64,000 bases of DNA from Acidobacteriales bacterium 59-55. Its GTDB lineage: Bacteria; Acidobacteriota; Terriglobia; Terriglobales; Acidobacteriaceae. The position numbers were made by a program, and so were the translations under genes. Below are positions 38,934 to 47,464 of this stretch, piece by piece. The stretch is from contig MKSV01000007.1 of assembly GCA_001897435.1 (NCBI GenBank), positions 682,001 through 746,000 on the forward strand, written 5' to 3'. The notes beneath the pieces are model-generated. The model searched no databases. It worked only from the letters and a program-made list of their open reading frames with translations, and had not been told where the DNA came from. Position 1 is the first letter of the stretch; each line of letters starts with the position of its first letter.

Positions 38934-39785
38934 ATGTACCCCTATATCAATATTGGCCCCCTGCATCTGGGAACCTTTGGATTACTGTTGTGGCTGGCAG
39001 CCGTGGTTGGAACGATCGTTCTGCACAAGAACTTTGTCCGCAACCGCGTCAATGCGGATGCCCTGAGTGTGGTGGCATTCGTTGTCATCGCCGGCATCAT
39101 CGGCGCAAAGGCCTGGCATGAACTGGAAAATGTCGCTGACCTTCGTGCGGCGATGCAGCAGATCGTAGCTCCGGGCTGGGGCCATCCACTCGACATCCTG
39201 GTCGATTTTCTGCACTGGTTTCAAGCCGGATTTGCCTGGTTTGGCGGCCTCGTCGCCGGAATCGCCATGCTGATGTGGCAGGGCCGCGCAGCCAAGCCGG
39301 GAGGCGCTACCGGCTGGCTGGCCTCGATCCGTATGCTCGATCTGGCCACCCCTGCCGCGGCAATCGGCTACGGCGTCGGCAGAATCGGTTGCCTTACCTC
39401 CGGCGACGGCGATTATGGCATCAATACGACCCTGCCCTGGGGCGTCCACATGGCGAAAAACGCGCTCGTTCCACCCAATCCGCCAAACGCGCTGGTGCAG
39501 CCCACCCCGGTCTACGAACTGCTCTTTGGCCTGGCGCTCGCATGGTTACTGTGGCAGCTTGGCCGCAAAGTCCGCCCTATCGGCTGGCTGACAGGGTTCT
39601 ATCTTGTTCTCAGCGGCCTCGGCAGGTTTCTGGTCGAGTTTGTCCGCATCAATCCCCGGCTCTACTGGGGCATGAGCAACGCCCAGGTGGCCGCAATTGG
39701 GTCGATCATCGTTGGTGCAATAGTGATGTTGGTGGCATGGCGGCGCTCGGCTGTCACCGCTCCGGTGGTTCAAATCAGCTCGTAG
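38934..39785 (+). CDS. lgt: Prolipoprotein diacylglyceryl transferase
   Basis: Inner-membrane enzyme that adds diacylglycerol to the lipobox cysteine of lipoproteins. 283 residues with about seven membrane segments. It starts MYPYINIGPLHLGTFG; the Lgt signature appears as GRIGCLTSGDGDYGINTTLP, where many homologues have GRIGNFxxGExYG, and YWGMSNAQ lies near the end. The Asn-to-Cys and Glu-to-Asp differences are like other acidobacterial-type Lgt variants as far as I recall, but should be checked. Confidence 0.9.
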   Translation: MYPYINIGPLHLGTFGLLLWLAAVVGTIVLHKNFVRNRVNADALSVVAFVVIAGIIGAKAWHELENVADLRAAMQQIVAPGWGHPLDILVDFLHWFQAGFAWFGGLVAGIAMLMWQGRAAKPGGATGWLASIRMLDLATPAAAIGYGVGRIGCLTSGDGDYGINTTLPWGVHMAKNALVPPNPPNALVQPTPVYELLFGLALAWLLWQLGRKVRPIGWLTGFYLVLSGLGRFLVEFVRINPRLYWGMSNAQVAAIGSIIVGAIVMLVAWRRSAVTAPVVQISS

Positions 39786-39799
39786 ATGCTTAAAAGAGC

Positions 39800-39832
39800 G
39801 TGCCCCATGTCCACCCTTGGGACATGGGGCAC
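39800..39832. terminator. Strong hairpin between lgt and aqpZ (GTGCCCC family)
   Basis: Perfect 13-bp inverted repeat GTGCCCCATGTCC / GGACATGGGGCAC with a 7-base loop, followed by CTGCCCGTCTTTT on the plus strand. It stands between convergent genes and fits a terminator for lgt. Its sequence is related to the repeat units at 37024. Confidence 0.7.
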
Positions 39833-39873
39833 CTGCCCGTCTTTTACTTCTACCCTCTATTTGGAAAACTGCT

Positions 39874-40602
39874 TTAGCTTCGCGCCATCTCTTCTCGAAC
39901 AGGCTCCTGTGGAGCGGCAAAGAAGTACTGCGAGATCAATCCTCCGATGATGCCGCCCAGTATAGGTGCCACCCAGAAGAGCCATAGCTGGCTTATCGCC
40001 CAGCCGCCGACAAACAGCGCCGGTGCTGTGCTGCGCGCCGGGTTCACTGAGGTATTGGTGATCGGGATGCTGATCAGATGGATCAGCGTCAGGCAGAGTC
40101 CGATAGCGATCGGTGCAAACCCTTTGGGCGCCCGTTCATCCGTGGAGCCGTGAATGACGAGCAGGAAAAACGCCGTCAGCACGACCTCGGCGATAAAGCA
40201 TGACTCCAGCGAGTAACCCCCGGGGGAGTGAGCTCCGTAGCCGTTCGAGGCGAAGCCTCCCGCCAGGCTGAATCCCTCTTTCCCGCGAGCAATCAGATAC
40301 AGCACTCCCGAGGCAGCGATTCCGCCGGCAACCTGGGCGACGACGTACGGCAGCAGGTCACGGAGCGGGAACCGCTTGCCGACCACCAGTCCCACCGAGA
40401 CCGCGGGGTTGAGATGGCAGCCTGAGATATGGCCGATGGCGAATGCCATAGTCAGCAGCGTGAGACCAAAGGCTAACGCGACTCCGACAAAGCCAATGCC
40501 GAGCGATGGGAACGCCGCCGCGACGACTGCGCTTCCGCAGCCCCCGAAGACAAGCCAGAATGTACCGAAGAACTCTGCTGCTGCACGTTTCGACAGGGGC
40601 AT
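39874..40602 (-). CDS. aqpZ: Aquaporin Z-type water channel
   Basis: Inner-membrane MIP-family channel of 242 residues from the ATG at 40602 (GAGAGG about 8 bases upstream). Both half-membrane NPA loops are present: [12 protein letters not shown] and [10 protein letters not shown]; the Arg after the second NPA is the selectivity filter. The first helix [21 protein letters not shown] is typical of AqpZ rather than GlpF. The frame is open further upstream to 40767 but without a start signal. Confidence 0.94.
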   Translation of the reverse strand: MPLSKRAAAEFFGTFWLVFGGCGSAVVAAAFPSLGIGFVGVALAFGLTLLTMAFAIGHISGCHLNPAVSVGLVVGKRFPLRDLLPYVVAQVAGGIAASGVLYLIARGKEGFSLAGGFASNGYGAHSPGGYSLESCFIAEVVLTAFFLLVIHGSTDERAPKGFAPIAIGLCLTLIHLISIPITNTSVNPARSTAPALFVGGWAISQLWLFWVAPILGGIIGGLISQYFFAAPQEPVREEMARS

Positions 40603-40817
40603 GGTAAGAACCTCTCTCTGATTATTTTTTTGATAGTAGGCCGGTTGTTCTGAACTCTCCACGACAGAGCGTTTTGAGGTCGCGAAATCGTAGCATGTGG
40701 AGATGGTCGCTTGAGAAGAAAATCGGAAAGTTTTGAGTTTAAGCAATTTAAATGCCGAATTTCGCAACTCAATCGCTCCTTCGCGTGTCTAACATCTGTA
40801 TCGCGAAGAGTCAGCGT

Positions 40818-41804
40818 ATGATTAAAACAGTGTCAAAATATTCAATTGTCGTGCCGTTTCACAACGAAGAGGAGAACGTCACCACCCTCTACGACCGCCT
40901 CAAAGCCGTTATGGAGCACATCGGCGACCCTTTCGAACTCGTCTTTGTGGACGATGGTTCTCGTGATCGCACCTATCGCTTGCTTGAGGAGATAGCCGCG
41001 GTCGACAGCCGTGTCCTCGTCGTCAAGCTTCGGCGCAACTTCGGCCAGACCTCCGCCCTTGCCGCCGGCTTCGACCACGCCTCGGGCGAGTTCATTCTTG
41101 CCATGGATGGCGACCTCCAGCACGATCCCGACGAGATTCCAAACTTTCTTGCCAAGCTCGAAGAGGGCTACGACGTCGTCAGCGGCTGGCGCTCTCACCG
41201 CGGCGACAACTTCATCATGCGGCGCATCCCGTCGCGGGCTGCCAACTGGCTTATGGCCACCCTCAGCGGCGTCAACATTCATGACTTCGGCACCACCTAC
41301 AAGGCCTATCGCCGCGAGGTCATCCAGAACATCCCTCTCTACGGCGAGATGCACCGTTTCATCCCCGCCCTGGCGTCCTGGTACGGCGCGAGCATCTGCG
41401 AGATTCCCATCTCCAACCCTGCCCGCGAGTTCGGTAAGAGCCACTATGGCATCTCCCGCACCTTCCGCGTCTTCTTCGATCTGCTCACGATCCGCTTTCT
41501 TTTGAAGTACATGACCCGCCCGCTCCACTTCTTCGGCACCATCGGGGCGCTGGGAATGGCTACCGGCTCCGGCCTGGCCCTCTGGCTTTTAGCCCTCAAA
41601 CTCCTCACCAGTCAGCACGTGATGGAGCTACATGGTCCCATCTTTGTCATTGCCGGAATTCTCATTCTCGCCGGCATTCAGATGATGGGCATCGGTCTTC
41701 TCGGGGAGCTTCAGGTGCGCCACTTCTACACCGCCTCGCAGCGCGCTCCCTATGCTGTAGACCGCATTATCCGGCTTCGCTCCGAGGAGAGCCTTCTCCA
41801 GTAG
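40818..41804 (+). CDS. GT2-family glycosyltransferase, DPM1/GtrB type with two C-terminal membrane helices
   Basis: The product has 328 residues. The catalytic domain has YSIVVPFHNEEENVTTLYDR, LVFVDDGSRDRTYRLL (first Asp pair) and FILAMDGDLQHDPDEIP (DxD-type metal site). Two hydrophobic segments near the C-terminus (about 235-300) anchor it. Members transfer a sugar from a nucleotide donor to undecaprenyl phosphate on the inner side of the membrane. The ATG at 40818 is chosen because upstream codons lack the family's start. Donor and acceptor are not predictable. Confidence 0.9.
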   Translation: MIKTVSKYSIVVPFHNEEENVTTLYDRLKAVMEHIGDPFELVFVDDGSRDRTYRLLEEIAAVDSRVLVVKLRRNFGQTSALAAGFDHASGEFILAMDGDLQHDPDEIPNFLAKLEEGYDVVSGWRSHRGDNFIMRRIPSRAANWLMATLSGVNIHDFGTTYKAYRREVIQNIPLYGEMHRFIPALASWYGASICEIPISNPAREFGKSHYGISRTFRVFFDLLTIRFLLKYMTRPLHFFGTIGALGMATGSGLALWLLALKLLTSQHVMELHGPIFVIAGILILAGIQMMGIGLLGELQVRHFYTASQRAPYAVDRIIRLRSEESLLQ

Positions 41805-41807
41805 CCG

Positions 41808-42350
41808 TCAGGGCTGCTCCGGCGGCTGCTCCTCAATCTGCCGCTCCTGTTGAGCCTCTTTCTCGGCATCTTTAAACGAGGTTTTATCGATCTTCTTTTC
41901 GTCGAGCGCCTCGTCCACAAGCGGGTCGGTCAACTGCTTGAAGTGGTCTGCAAACTGCCGTATGCATTCAGCCTGTGCCGCTGGCCGGACGGTCCTTTCA
42001 GCCTCCTGCCGAAGCAATGTCTCCAGCCTCACCGTCGCTCCCAGCCGGTAGGGCACGACCTTGAACGAGCCCGGGTCGCGCAGTTCAAAGACATCCTCCT
42101 GCAGCCCCGTCTCCCCTGCGATCAATCCCACGCTTGCCGTCGCATAGGATTGCCGCGCGCATACCGCCACGATCTCCACGGAAGCTTTCTCCGCCAGGGC
42201 GGCGGAGTCCCTGGCGGCGTCGGAATGCTCGGCTACCGGTTTGTCGGCGGCCTTTTTCCCCCGGCATCCCAGAATCGATGCACATAGACCGGCGCATAAC
42301 AATCCGGTCCATAACACGACTGTCCGCCGATAACTCAGCCCAAACCGCAT
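41808..42350 (-). CDS. Putative lipoprotein of unknown function
   Basis: The product has 180 residues with a lipoprotein signal (LLCAGLCASILGC, Cys at about 29). The mature part is mostly helical and charged, ending in a glutamine/glutamate-rich tail (EAQQERQIEEQPPEQP). No known domain is recognised. It is convergent with the glycosyltransferase gene (3 bases apart). Lgt at 38934 would process it. Confidence 0.75.
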   Translation of the reverse strand: MRFGLSYRRTVVLWTGLLCAGLCASILGCRGKKAADKPVAEHSDAARDSAALAEKASVEIVAVCARQSYATASVGLIAGETGLQEDVFELRDPGSFKVVPYRLGATVRLETLLRQEAERTVRPAAQAECIRQFADHFKQLTDPLVDEALDEKKIDKTSFKDAEKEAQQERQIEEQPPEQP

Positions 42351-42478
42351 CCGTACACCTCAGCGAGGAGCCTCTTCCAACCACTCCTTCGGATATCTAC
42401 ACATTATGCGTTACCCGCAAATCCGAAGAAAAGATTACGCAAAAAATCATCGTGCCCGTCTCACGCATCCAACTCATT

Positions 42479-43444
42479 ATGCAAGCCATCCAGATTCTCG
42501 CCACCGGCGGCCCCGAAGCCCTCACTCTCCGCGATCTGCCCACTCCAACTCCCGGTCCCGATGAAGCGCTTATCCGCCTCGAAGCCTCCGGCGTCAACTT
42601 CATCGACATTTACTTCCGCGAAGGCCGTTATCCGGCCAAACTCCCCTATACGCTTGGGCAGGAAGCCGCCGGAACCGTCGTTTCTGTGGGTAAGAGAGTC
42701 ACTGCTGTAAAGGTCGGCGACCGGGTGGCCTGGTGCGGTGTCCCAGGAACCTACGCCCAGTTGGCCGTCGCCCCCGCCGATCGCCTCGTCCAGATCCCCG
42801 AATCCGTCACCTTCCAGCAGGCTGCCGGAGCCATGCTTCAGGGCATGACCGCCCACTATCTCGCTCACTCTGCCTATTCCATCCGTCCCGGTGACGAAGT
42901 CCTTATCCACGCCGGGGCCGGCGGTGTCGGCCTCCTCCTCACCCAGATGGCGAAGTCTCTCGGAGCCCGCGTCTTTACCACTGTCTCCAACGACGAGAAG
43001 GCGGCCCTCTCCCACGCCGCCGGAGCCGACGAAGTCATCCTCTACACCCAGGAGGACTTCGCCGCGAAGATCAAAAAGCAGTCCCCCAAAGGCCTTCACG
43101 CCGTCTACGATTCGGTCGGCAAGTCTACCTTCGACAAATCCCTCGAAGTCCTCCGCCCTCGCGGCACTCTCGTCCTCTTCGGAGGCTCCAGCGGAGCCGT
43201 TCCCCCCTTCGACCTCATCAAGCTCTCCGCCCTCGGCTCGCTCTACATCACCCGGCCTACGCTCAGGGACTACATTGCCACTCGCGAAGACCTTGAACTC
43301 CGCGCTACCGCCGTCCTCAATGCCATTGCCGGTGGCACACTTAAACTTCGCCTCGAACACACTTACCCGCTGGCCGATGCCGCCCACGCCCACCGCGACC
43401 TCGAATCGCGTCGCACGACCGGCAAGCTCCTCCTAATTCCATAG
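42479..43444 (+). CDS. NADPH:quinone reductase (zinc-free MDR family)
   Basis: Medium-chain dehydrogenase of 321 residues from the ATG at 42479: MQAIQILATGGPEALTLRD is the standard QOR start. Features: GVNFIDIYFREGRYP, LPYTLGQEAAGTVVSVG, nucleotide site VLIHAGAGGVGLLLTQMAKSL, and the quinone reductase-type end HAHRDLESRRTTGKLLLIP. It lacks the structural zinc cysteines, as expected. The reaction is quinone or enal reduction by NADPH; a GTG at 42452 is an alternative start. Confidence 0.92.
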   Translation: MQAIQILATGGPEALTLRDLPTPTPGPDEALIRLEASGVNFIDIYFREGRYPAKLPYTLGQEAAGTVVSVGKRVTAVKVGDRVAWCGVPGTYAQLAVAPADRLVQIPESVTFQQAAGAMLQGMTAHYLAHSAYSIRPGDEVLIHAGAGGVGLLLTQMAKSLGARVFTTVSNDEKAALSHAAGADEVILYTQEDFAAKIKKQSPKGLHAVYDSVGKSTFDKSLEVLRPRGTLVLFGGSSGAVPPFDLIKLSALGSLYITRPTLRDYIATREDLELRATAVLNAIAGGTLKLRLEHTYPLADAAHAHRDLESRRTTGKLLLIP

Positions 43445-43570
43445 AGAAGCAGACCGCAGGCGGCGGATCGAATGAGTTCGCAGCCGATATTCGCTTGATT
43501 TTGACTTCCGCCACCCAGTGCCTCAAACTTAAACATCGCTCATTTTTTCCTGCGGCATGGCATCGAACCG

Positions 43571-43795
43571 CTGTCCGTTCACCCCTACTCTTTGTCCCGA
43601 TTCGGAATGCTCGGGAAGCGCGGTGAGATTCCGCCACTGCCCCGCAACTGTGATTCGCGCACGCAGCCGCACGATTGCTGCGTGAATGTTCGCCTGAGGT
43701 CTCCCACTGACGCGATCCGGCGCCGGGAAGGGAAACGACCAGCATCAACGGCCATCATGCATCGCGTCAGTCAGGAGACCGGTTCCGTCTGCGCA
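43571..43795 (+). promoter_or_regulatory. Cobalamin riboswitch
   Basis: The conserved core is clearly readable: GGGAAGCGCGGTGAGATTCC then GCCACTGCCCCGCAACTGT (43613-43651), and after a variable arm GTCAGGAGACCGG (43769-43781), the B12 box. The spacing is normal for the class. It precedes a BtuB-like receptor at 43838. Outer limits are approximate. Confidence 0.93.
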
Positions 43796-43803
43796 CATCA
43801 ACC

Positions 43804-43824
43804 ACACTCCCGAGGGGGGAGTGT
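43804..43824 (+). promoter_or_regulatory. Hairpin next to the ribosome site of the B12 receptor gene
   Basis: ACACTCCC and GGGAGTGT pair perfectly around GAGGG, ending one base before the AGGAG ribosome site (43825-43829) of the gene at 43838. It may be the riboswitch expression platform: alternate pairing could expose or hide the ribosome site. Confidence 0.5.
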
Positions 43825-43837
43825 AGGAGCTTCACTC

Positions 43838-46309
43838 ATGTCTGTACCACTGCGCCGTTCAGCGGCCGCGTCTTTCACCCGTGTGTTGACCGCACTGGCC
43901 GCCATCCTGCTTCTCAGTACGCCCTTTGCTCGCGCCGTCATCGTTCGCGGCACCGTTACCGATCCGCTCGGCGCAACCGTTGCCGGAGCCCGTGTTCAGC
44001 TGATCCAGGGCCAGACCGTCGCAGCCTTCGCCTTCACCGGCGCCGACGGTTCCTTCGAGATTCGCAGCACCGCTCCCGGCCGCTTCCTTCTGCTCACCTC
44101 AGCCCGTACCTTCACGCCCAATATCGGCCAGAACTTCTACGGTGGTCGCACCGACATCGTCACCCGCAATGTCACCCTTGAGATTGCCGCCGTCACCACC
44201 GCCGTCACCGTGACGGCCACCGGAATCCCCACGCCCATCCAGCAGGTCAGCTCCCCGGTTACCCTTATTCCATTCTCCGACCTCGCTACCCGCGTCGGCA
44301 TCGTCGATGATCTTCGCCAATCTCCCGGCGTAGCTGCCGTCCAATCCGGTCAGTACGGCGGAGCCACCTCGCTCTTCGTTCGCGGCGGAAACTCGACCGC
44401 CAACAAGGTTCTTGTCGACGGCATCACCGCCGAAGACATCGGCGGCGTCTTCGACTTCGGCAACGTCGCCAGCACCGCGCTTGCGGGCATCGAGTTCTAT
44501 CGCGGCCCCAACAGCGTGCTCTACGGCTCCGACGCCGGAGCCTCTGTCGTCAGCCTCAATACACCGCGTGGCAGCGCGCTCCGTCCCGTGCTCAACTACT
44601 CCGGTGACGCCGGCAACTTCCACACCTACCGCAACGAAGTCACCCTCAGCGGAGCCCATAACCGGCTCGACTACTACGGTGCCTTCTCCCGCTTTGACAG
44701 CTCCAACGCCATACCTCAAGACAAGTTCCACGCCGCTACCTCTGCGGTCAATCTCGGATACAACCTCACTGCCAACACCCAGGCCCGCTTCACCCTGCGC
44801 AATGCGGTCTCGGCTATCGGCGTCCCCGGCCCGCGCGACTTCTTCGCTCTCTCTAATGTAGGCAAGCAGGGCGACCAGGATATTTACTCCGGCCTCACCC
44901 TCGAAAACCGCACCCTCGAAGGCAGATGGCACAATCTGGTCCGTTACGGCATCGCCCGCAAGCGCGAGCAAGCCTTCCAGTTCTATCCCGTCGGCTACGT
45001 CACCGACGACGGCTTTGGAGACCTCACCTACTACGGCGACACGGTCACCATTCGCGGAGCCAACGGCTACAGCGCCACCGGTCGCGCCGCCATGGGTTAC
45101 GGAGACATCTACCCCACCCGGCAGGATCAGGTCTCCAACCGCGACGAACTCTACTATCAGTCTGACTACACCTTCAGCCGCCACCTCACCGCTCTTCTCG
45201 GTTTCCGCTACGAGGACGAGCGCGGTGCCTTCGTCTCTACCGGGTTCTTTCCCTCAGACCGCAAGATTCAGCGCACCAACTTCCAATACACCCTCCAATT
45301 TCAGGGCGACATTAAAAATCGCCTCTTCTACTCTCTTGGCGGAGCGGTCGAACGGAACCATCTCTATGGAACCGCCGGGACTCCGCGCATCGGCCTCGCC
45401 TATGTTCCCGTGCGGCCAGGGTCGCGCTTCTTCCGGGGCACAAAGCTACGCGCCAACTTTGCTACCGGGGTCCAGGAGCCAAGCCTTCTTATCCAGTTCA
45501 ACAGCCTCTACGGGCAGCTTCTCGACGCCGGGAACACGGCAGCCATCGACGCCTACCACGTCAAGCCGATCAACGCACTCCGCTCCCGCACCTACGACTT
45601 CGGCATCGATCAGAACATCTTCGGCCAGAAGCTCATCCTCAAGGCGGGTTACTTCCACAACATCTTCGACCACCAGATCGATTACATCGACAAGGGAACC
45701 CTGCAAAATGTCTTCGGCATTCAATCCAGCGTCGCTAAACTCTACGGAGCGGAGCTGAACACCCTCGCCTTCCGTGCCCAGGGGCTCGAGACCGAACTGC
45801 AATTCCAGCCCGTCACCCGCATCTTCCTGCGCGGCGGCTATACCTACCTTGCCTCCGTGGTCCTTCAGTCTTTCTCTACAGACGCCGTCGCCAATGGCAC
45901 TGCGGCTACCAATCCCAACCTTCCCGGCGTTCCCATCGGCTCCAGCTATCCGCTGATCGGCGCACGTCCCTTCCGGCGTCCACCTCACACCGGCTTCTTT
46001 GCCGTTCAGTATGCCGGAAGCAAGTTCAGCGCGGCGCTGAAGGGAAACATGGTCAGCCGCAGCGACGACTCCACCTTCCTCACCTACTCCGACTTCAACG
46101 GCGGCAACACTCTCCTGCTTCCCAACCATGATCTCGACTTCGGCTACACCAGGCTCGACGCGAACCTTCTCTACACGGTCAACCACCATGTAACGGCCTT
46201 CACTCAACTCGACAATCTTTTGGGACAGCAGCACACCGGCCCCATCGGCTATCCCGGTCTTCCCTTTACCTTCCGTGCCGGGCTCAAGCTAAGAATCGGC
46301 GGCAATTAA
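43838..46309 (+). CDS. btuB: TonB-dependent cobalamin receptor (BtuB-like) with N-terminal carboxypeptidase-regulatory-like domain
   Basis: Outer-membrane receptor of 823 residues. Signal peptide to about 35; an Ig-like carboxypeptidase-regulatory domain (VRGTVTDPLGATVAGARVQL); a plug with LRQSPGVAAVQSGQYGGATS, then LFVRGGNSTANKVLVDG; and a 22-strand barrel ending GLKLRIGGN. The plug resembles BtuB. A cobalamin riboswitch lies directly upstream, so vitamin B12 (or another corrinoid) is the likely substrate, taken up when B12 is low. The ATG at 43838 has AGGAG 9 bases upstream; the long frame upstream is riboswitch sequence. Confidence 0.92.
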   Translation: MSVPLRRSAAASFTRVLTALAAILLLSTPFARAVIVRGTVTDPLGATVAGARVQLIQGQTVAAFAFTGADGSFEIRSTAPGRFLLLTSARTFTPNIGQNFYGGRTDIVTRNVTLEIAAVTTAVTVTATGIPTPIQQVSSPVTLIPFSDLATRVGIVDDLRQSPGVAAVQSGQYGGATSLFVRGGNSTANKVLVDGITAEDIGGVFDFGNVASTALAGIEFYRGPNSVLYGSDAGASVVSLNTPRGSALRPVLNYSGDAGNFHTYRNEVTLSGAHNRLDYYGAFSRFDSSNAIPQDKFHAATSAVNLGYNLTANTQARFTLRNAVSAIGVPGPRDFFALSNVGKQGDQDIYSGLTLENRTLEGRWHNLVRYGIARKREQAFQFYPVGYVTDDGFGDLTYYGDTVTIRGANGYSATGRAAMGYGDIYPTRQDQVSNRDELYYQSDYTFSRHLTALLGFRYEDERGAFVSTGFFPSDRKIQRTNFQYTLQFQGDIKNRLFYSLGGAVERNHLYGTAGTPRIGLAYVPVRPGSRFFRGTKLRANFATGVQEPSLLIQFNSLYGQLLDAGNTAAIDAYHVKPINALRSRTYDFGIDQNIFGQKLILKAGYFHNIFDHQIDYIDKGTLQNVFGIQSSVAKLYGAELNTLAFRAQGLETELQFQPVTRIFLRGGYTYLASVVLQSFSTDAVANGTAATNPNLPGVPIGSSYPLIGARPFRRPPHTGFFAVQYAGSKFSAALKGNMVSRSDDSTFLTYSDFNGGNTLLLPNHDLDFGYTRLDANLLYTVNHHVTAFTQLDNLLGQQHTGPIGYPGLPFTFRAGLKLRIGGN

Positions 46310-46324
46310 TAGATCAGCATGGAT

Positions 46325-46364
46325 TGAAGAACCCTTATTTTGGAGAGGGAATAGGGGTTCTTCT
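46325..46364 (+). terminator. Hairpin downstream of the B12 receptor gene
   Basis: AAGAACCC and GGGTTCTT (with flanking A/T pairs) form an inverted repeat soon after the receptor stop codon at 46309, followed by CTCTAATG. Likely terminator; the T run is short. Confidence 0.5.
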
Positions 46365-46528
46365 CTAATGCGGGAGCTCCTCTTACATCGAAGTCCGGCC
46401 ATCGACAGCTTTTACTGTGAAATCCTGAGGCTGACGGTTCGGAAGAGGAGGAGGGGTGCTTCATAGTAGTCTCGGAGAGGTTCGCCTACCGGCGATTTCA
46501 TCCGTCTAAAGATTGGAAGGGAAATACC

Positions 46529-47449
46529 ATGACCCGCTCTCTCCTCGCCTTGACCCTCCTTGCCGCTGCCGCTGTCACAACTCAGGCCCAGCAGGAAGGC
46601 CCCACCGCTACCCAGGCTCTTGTCGTCGTCAGCTCCAAAACTCCCGCTGTCCCTACCGCGAACGACCTCGTCCTCAAGGTCAACAACCGCCAGACGGATA
46701 TCGAGAGTCTCGTTCCCGTTCGCGCCAGCGGGGCCCAGGTAGCCATCCTGATCGATGACGGTCTTCGCATCAGCGTCGCGCGTGAACTCGGCAGCATCCG
46801 GGACTTTATCAAAGGTCTGCGCCCCGGAACCGAGGTTTTCGTCGGCTACATGCAGAATGGCCGCGTGATCCCCGGCCAGAACTTCACCACCGACTACGAT
46901 GCTGCCGCCCAGAGTCTTCGTATCCCGGTCGGCTCTCCCGGCCTGAGCGCCAGCCCTTACTTTTGCCTCTCGGACTTCGTGAAGAAATGGCCCGAAGACT
47001 CAAACTCCCGCATGACGCCGAAGGCGCGCTTCGTGCTGATGATCACCAACGGTGTTGACCCCTACAACGGCAGCACCAGCCTGATGAACCAGAACAGCCC
47101 ATACGTCGACGCTGCGATCTTCGACTCTCAGCGAGCTGGAGTCGCCGTCTATTCCGTGTACTTCTCCGACGCCGGCATTCGCGGCGGACGCGCCAGCTTC
47201 AGCGGACAGAGCTACCTCTCCCAGGTCGCCGAGGCAACCGGCGGAACAGCCTATTACCAGGGCATCGGCAATCCTGTATCGATGGAGCCATATCTCAAGC
47301 AATTTCAGAAGGCTATATCGGAAACCTATATTGCTACTTTCACTGCGCCCGGGGAGAAAAATCTGGTACAGCTCAAAGTCTCCACGAAGCTGCCCAAAAC
47401 CAAACTCCACGCGCCTGCTCAAGTCCGTCCCGGCACTCAACTCCAATAA
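46529..47449 (+). CDS. Exported VWFA-like domain protein
   Basis: The product has 306 residues with a signal peptide (MTRSLLALTLLAAAAVTTQA). It reads like the VWFA-related domain common in Acidobacteria: LVLKVNNRQTDIESL, then AQVAILIDDGLRISVARELG (in the place of the metal-ion motif DxSxS, here D-D-G-x-R), FVLMITNGVDPYNG, AGVAVYSVYFSDAG. The incomplete MIDAS makes metal-dependent ligand binding doubtful. GGAAGGG precedes the ATG. Function unknown; it follows the B12 receptor by 220 bases with its own leader. Confidence 0.75.
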   Translation: MTRSLLALTLLAAAAVTTQAQQEGPTATQALVVVSSKTPAVPTANDLVLKVNNRQTDIESLVPVRASGAQVAILIDDGLRISVARELGSIRDFIKGLRPGTEVFVGYMQNGRVIPGQNFTTDYDAAAQSLRIPVGSPGLSASPYFCLSDFVKKWPEDSNSRMTPKARFVLMITNGVDPYNGSTSLMNQNSPYVDAAIFDSQRAGVAVYSVYFSDAGIRGGRASFSGQSYLSQVAEATGGTAYYQGIGNPVSMEPYLKQFQKAISETYIATFTAPGEKNLVQLKVSTKLPKTKLHAPAQVRPGTQLQ

Positions 47450-47464
47450 GCTGAAGATGCCCTG

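Noticed and set aside
43592..43837. In-frame N-terminal extension of the B12 receptor
   Set aside because: This stretch is the cobalamin riboswitch; the signal peptide begins at 43838.
44099..45184. 361-codon minus-strand frame inside the B12 receptor gene
   Set aside because: V-, G- and A-rich shadow of receptor codons; no start signal; the receptor itself is well supported.
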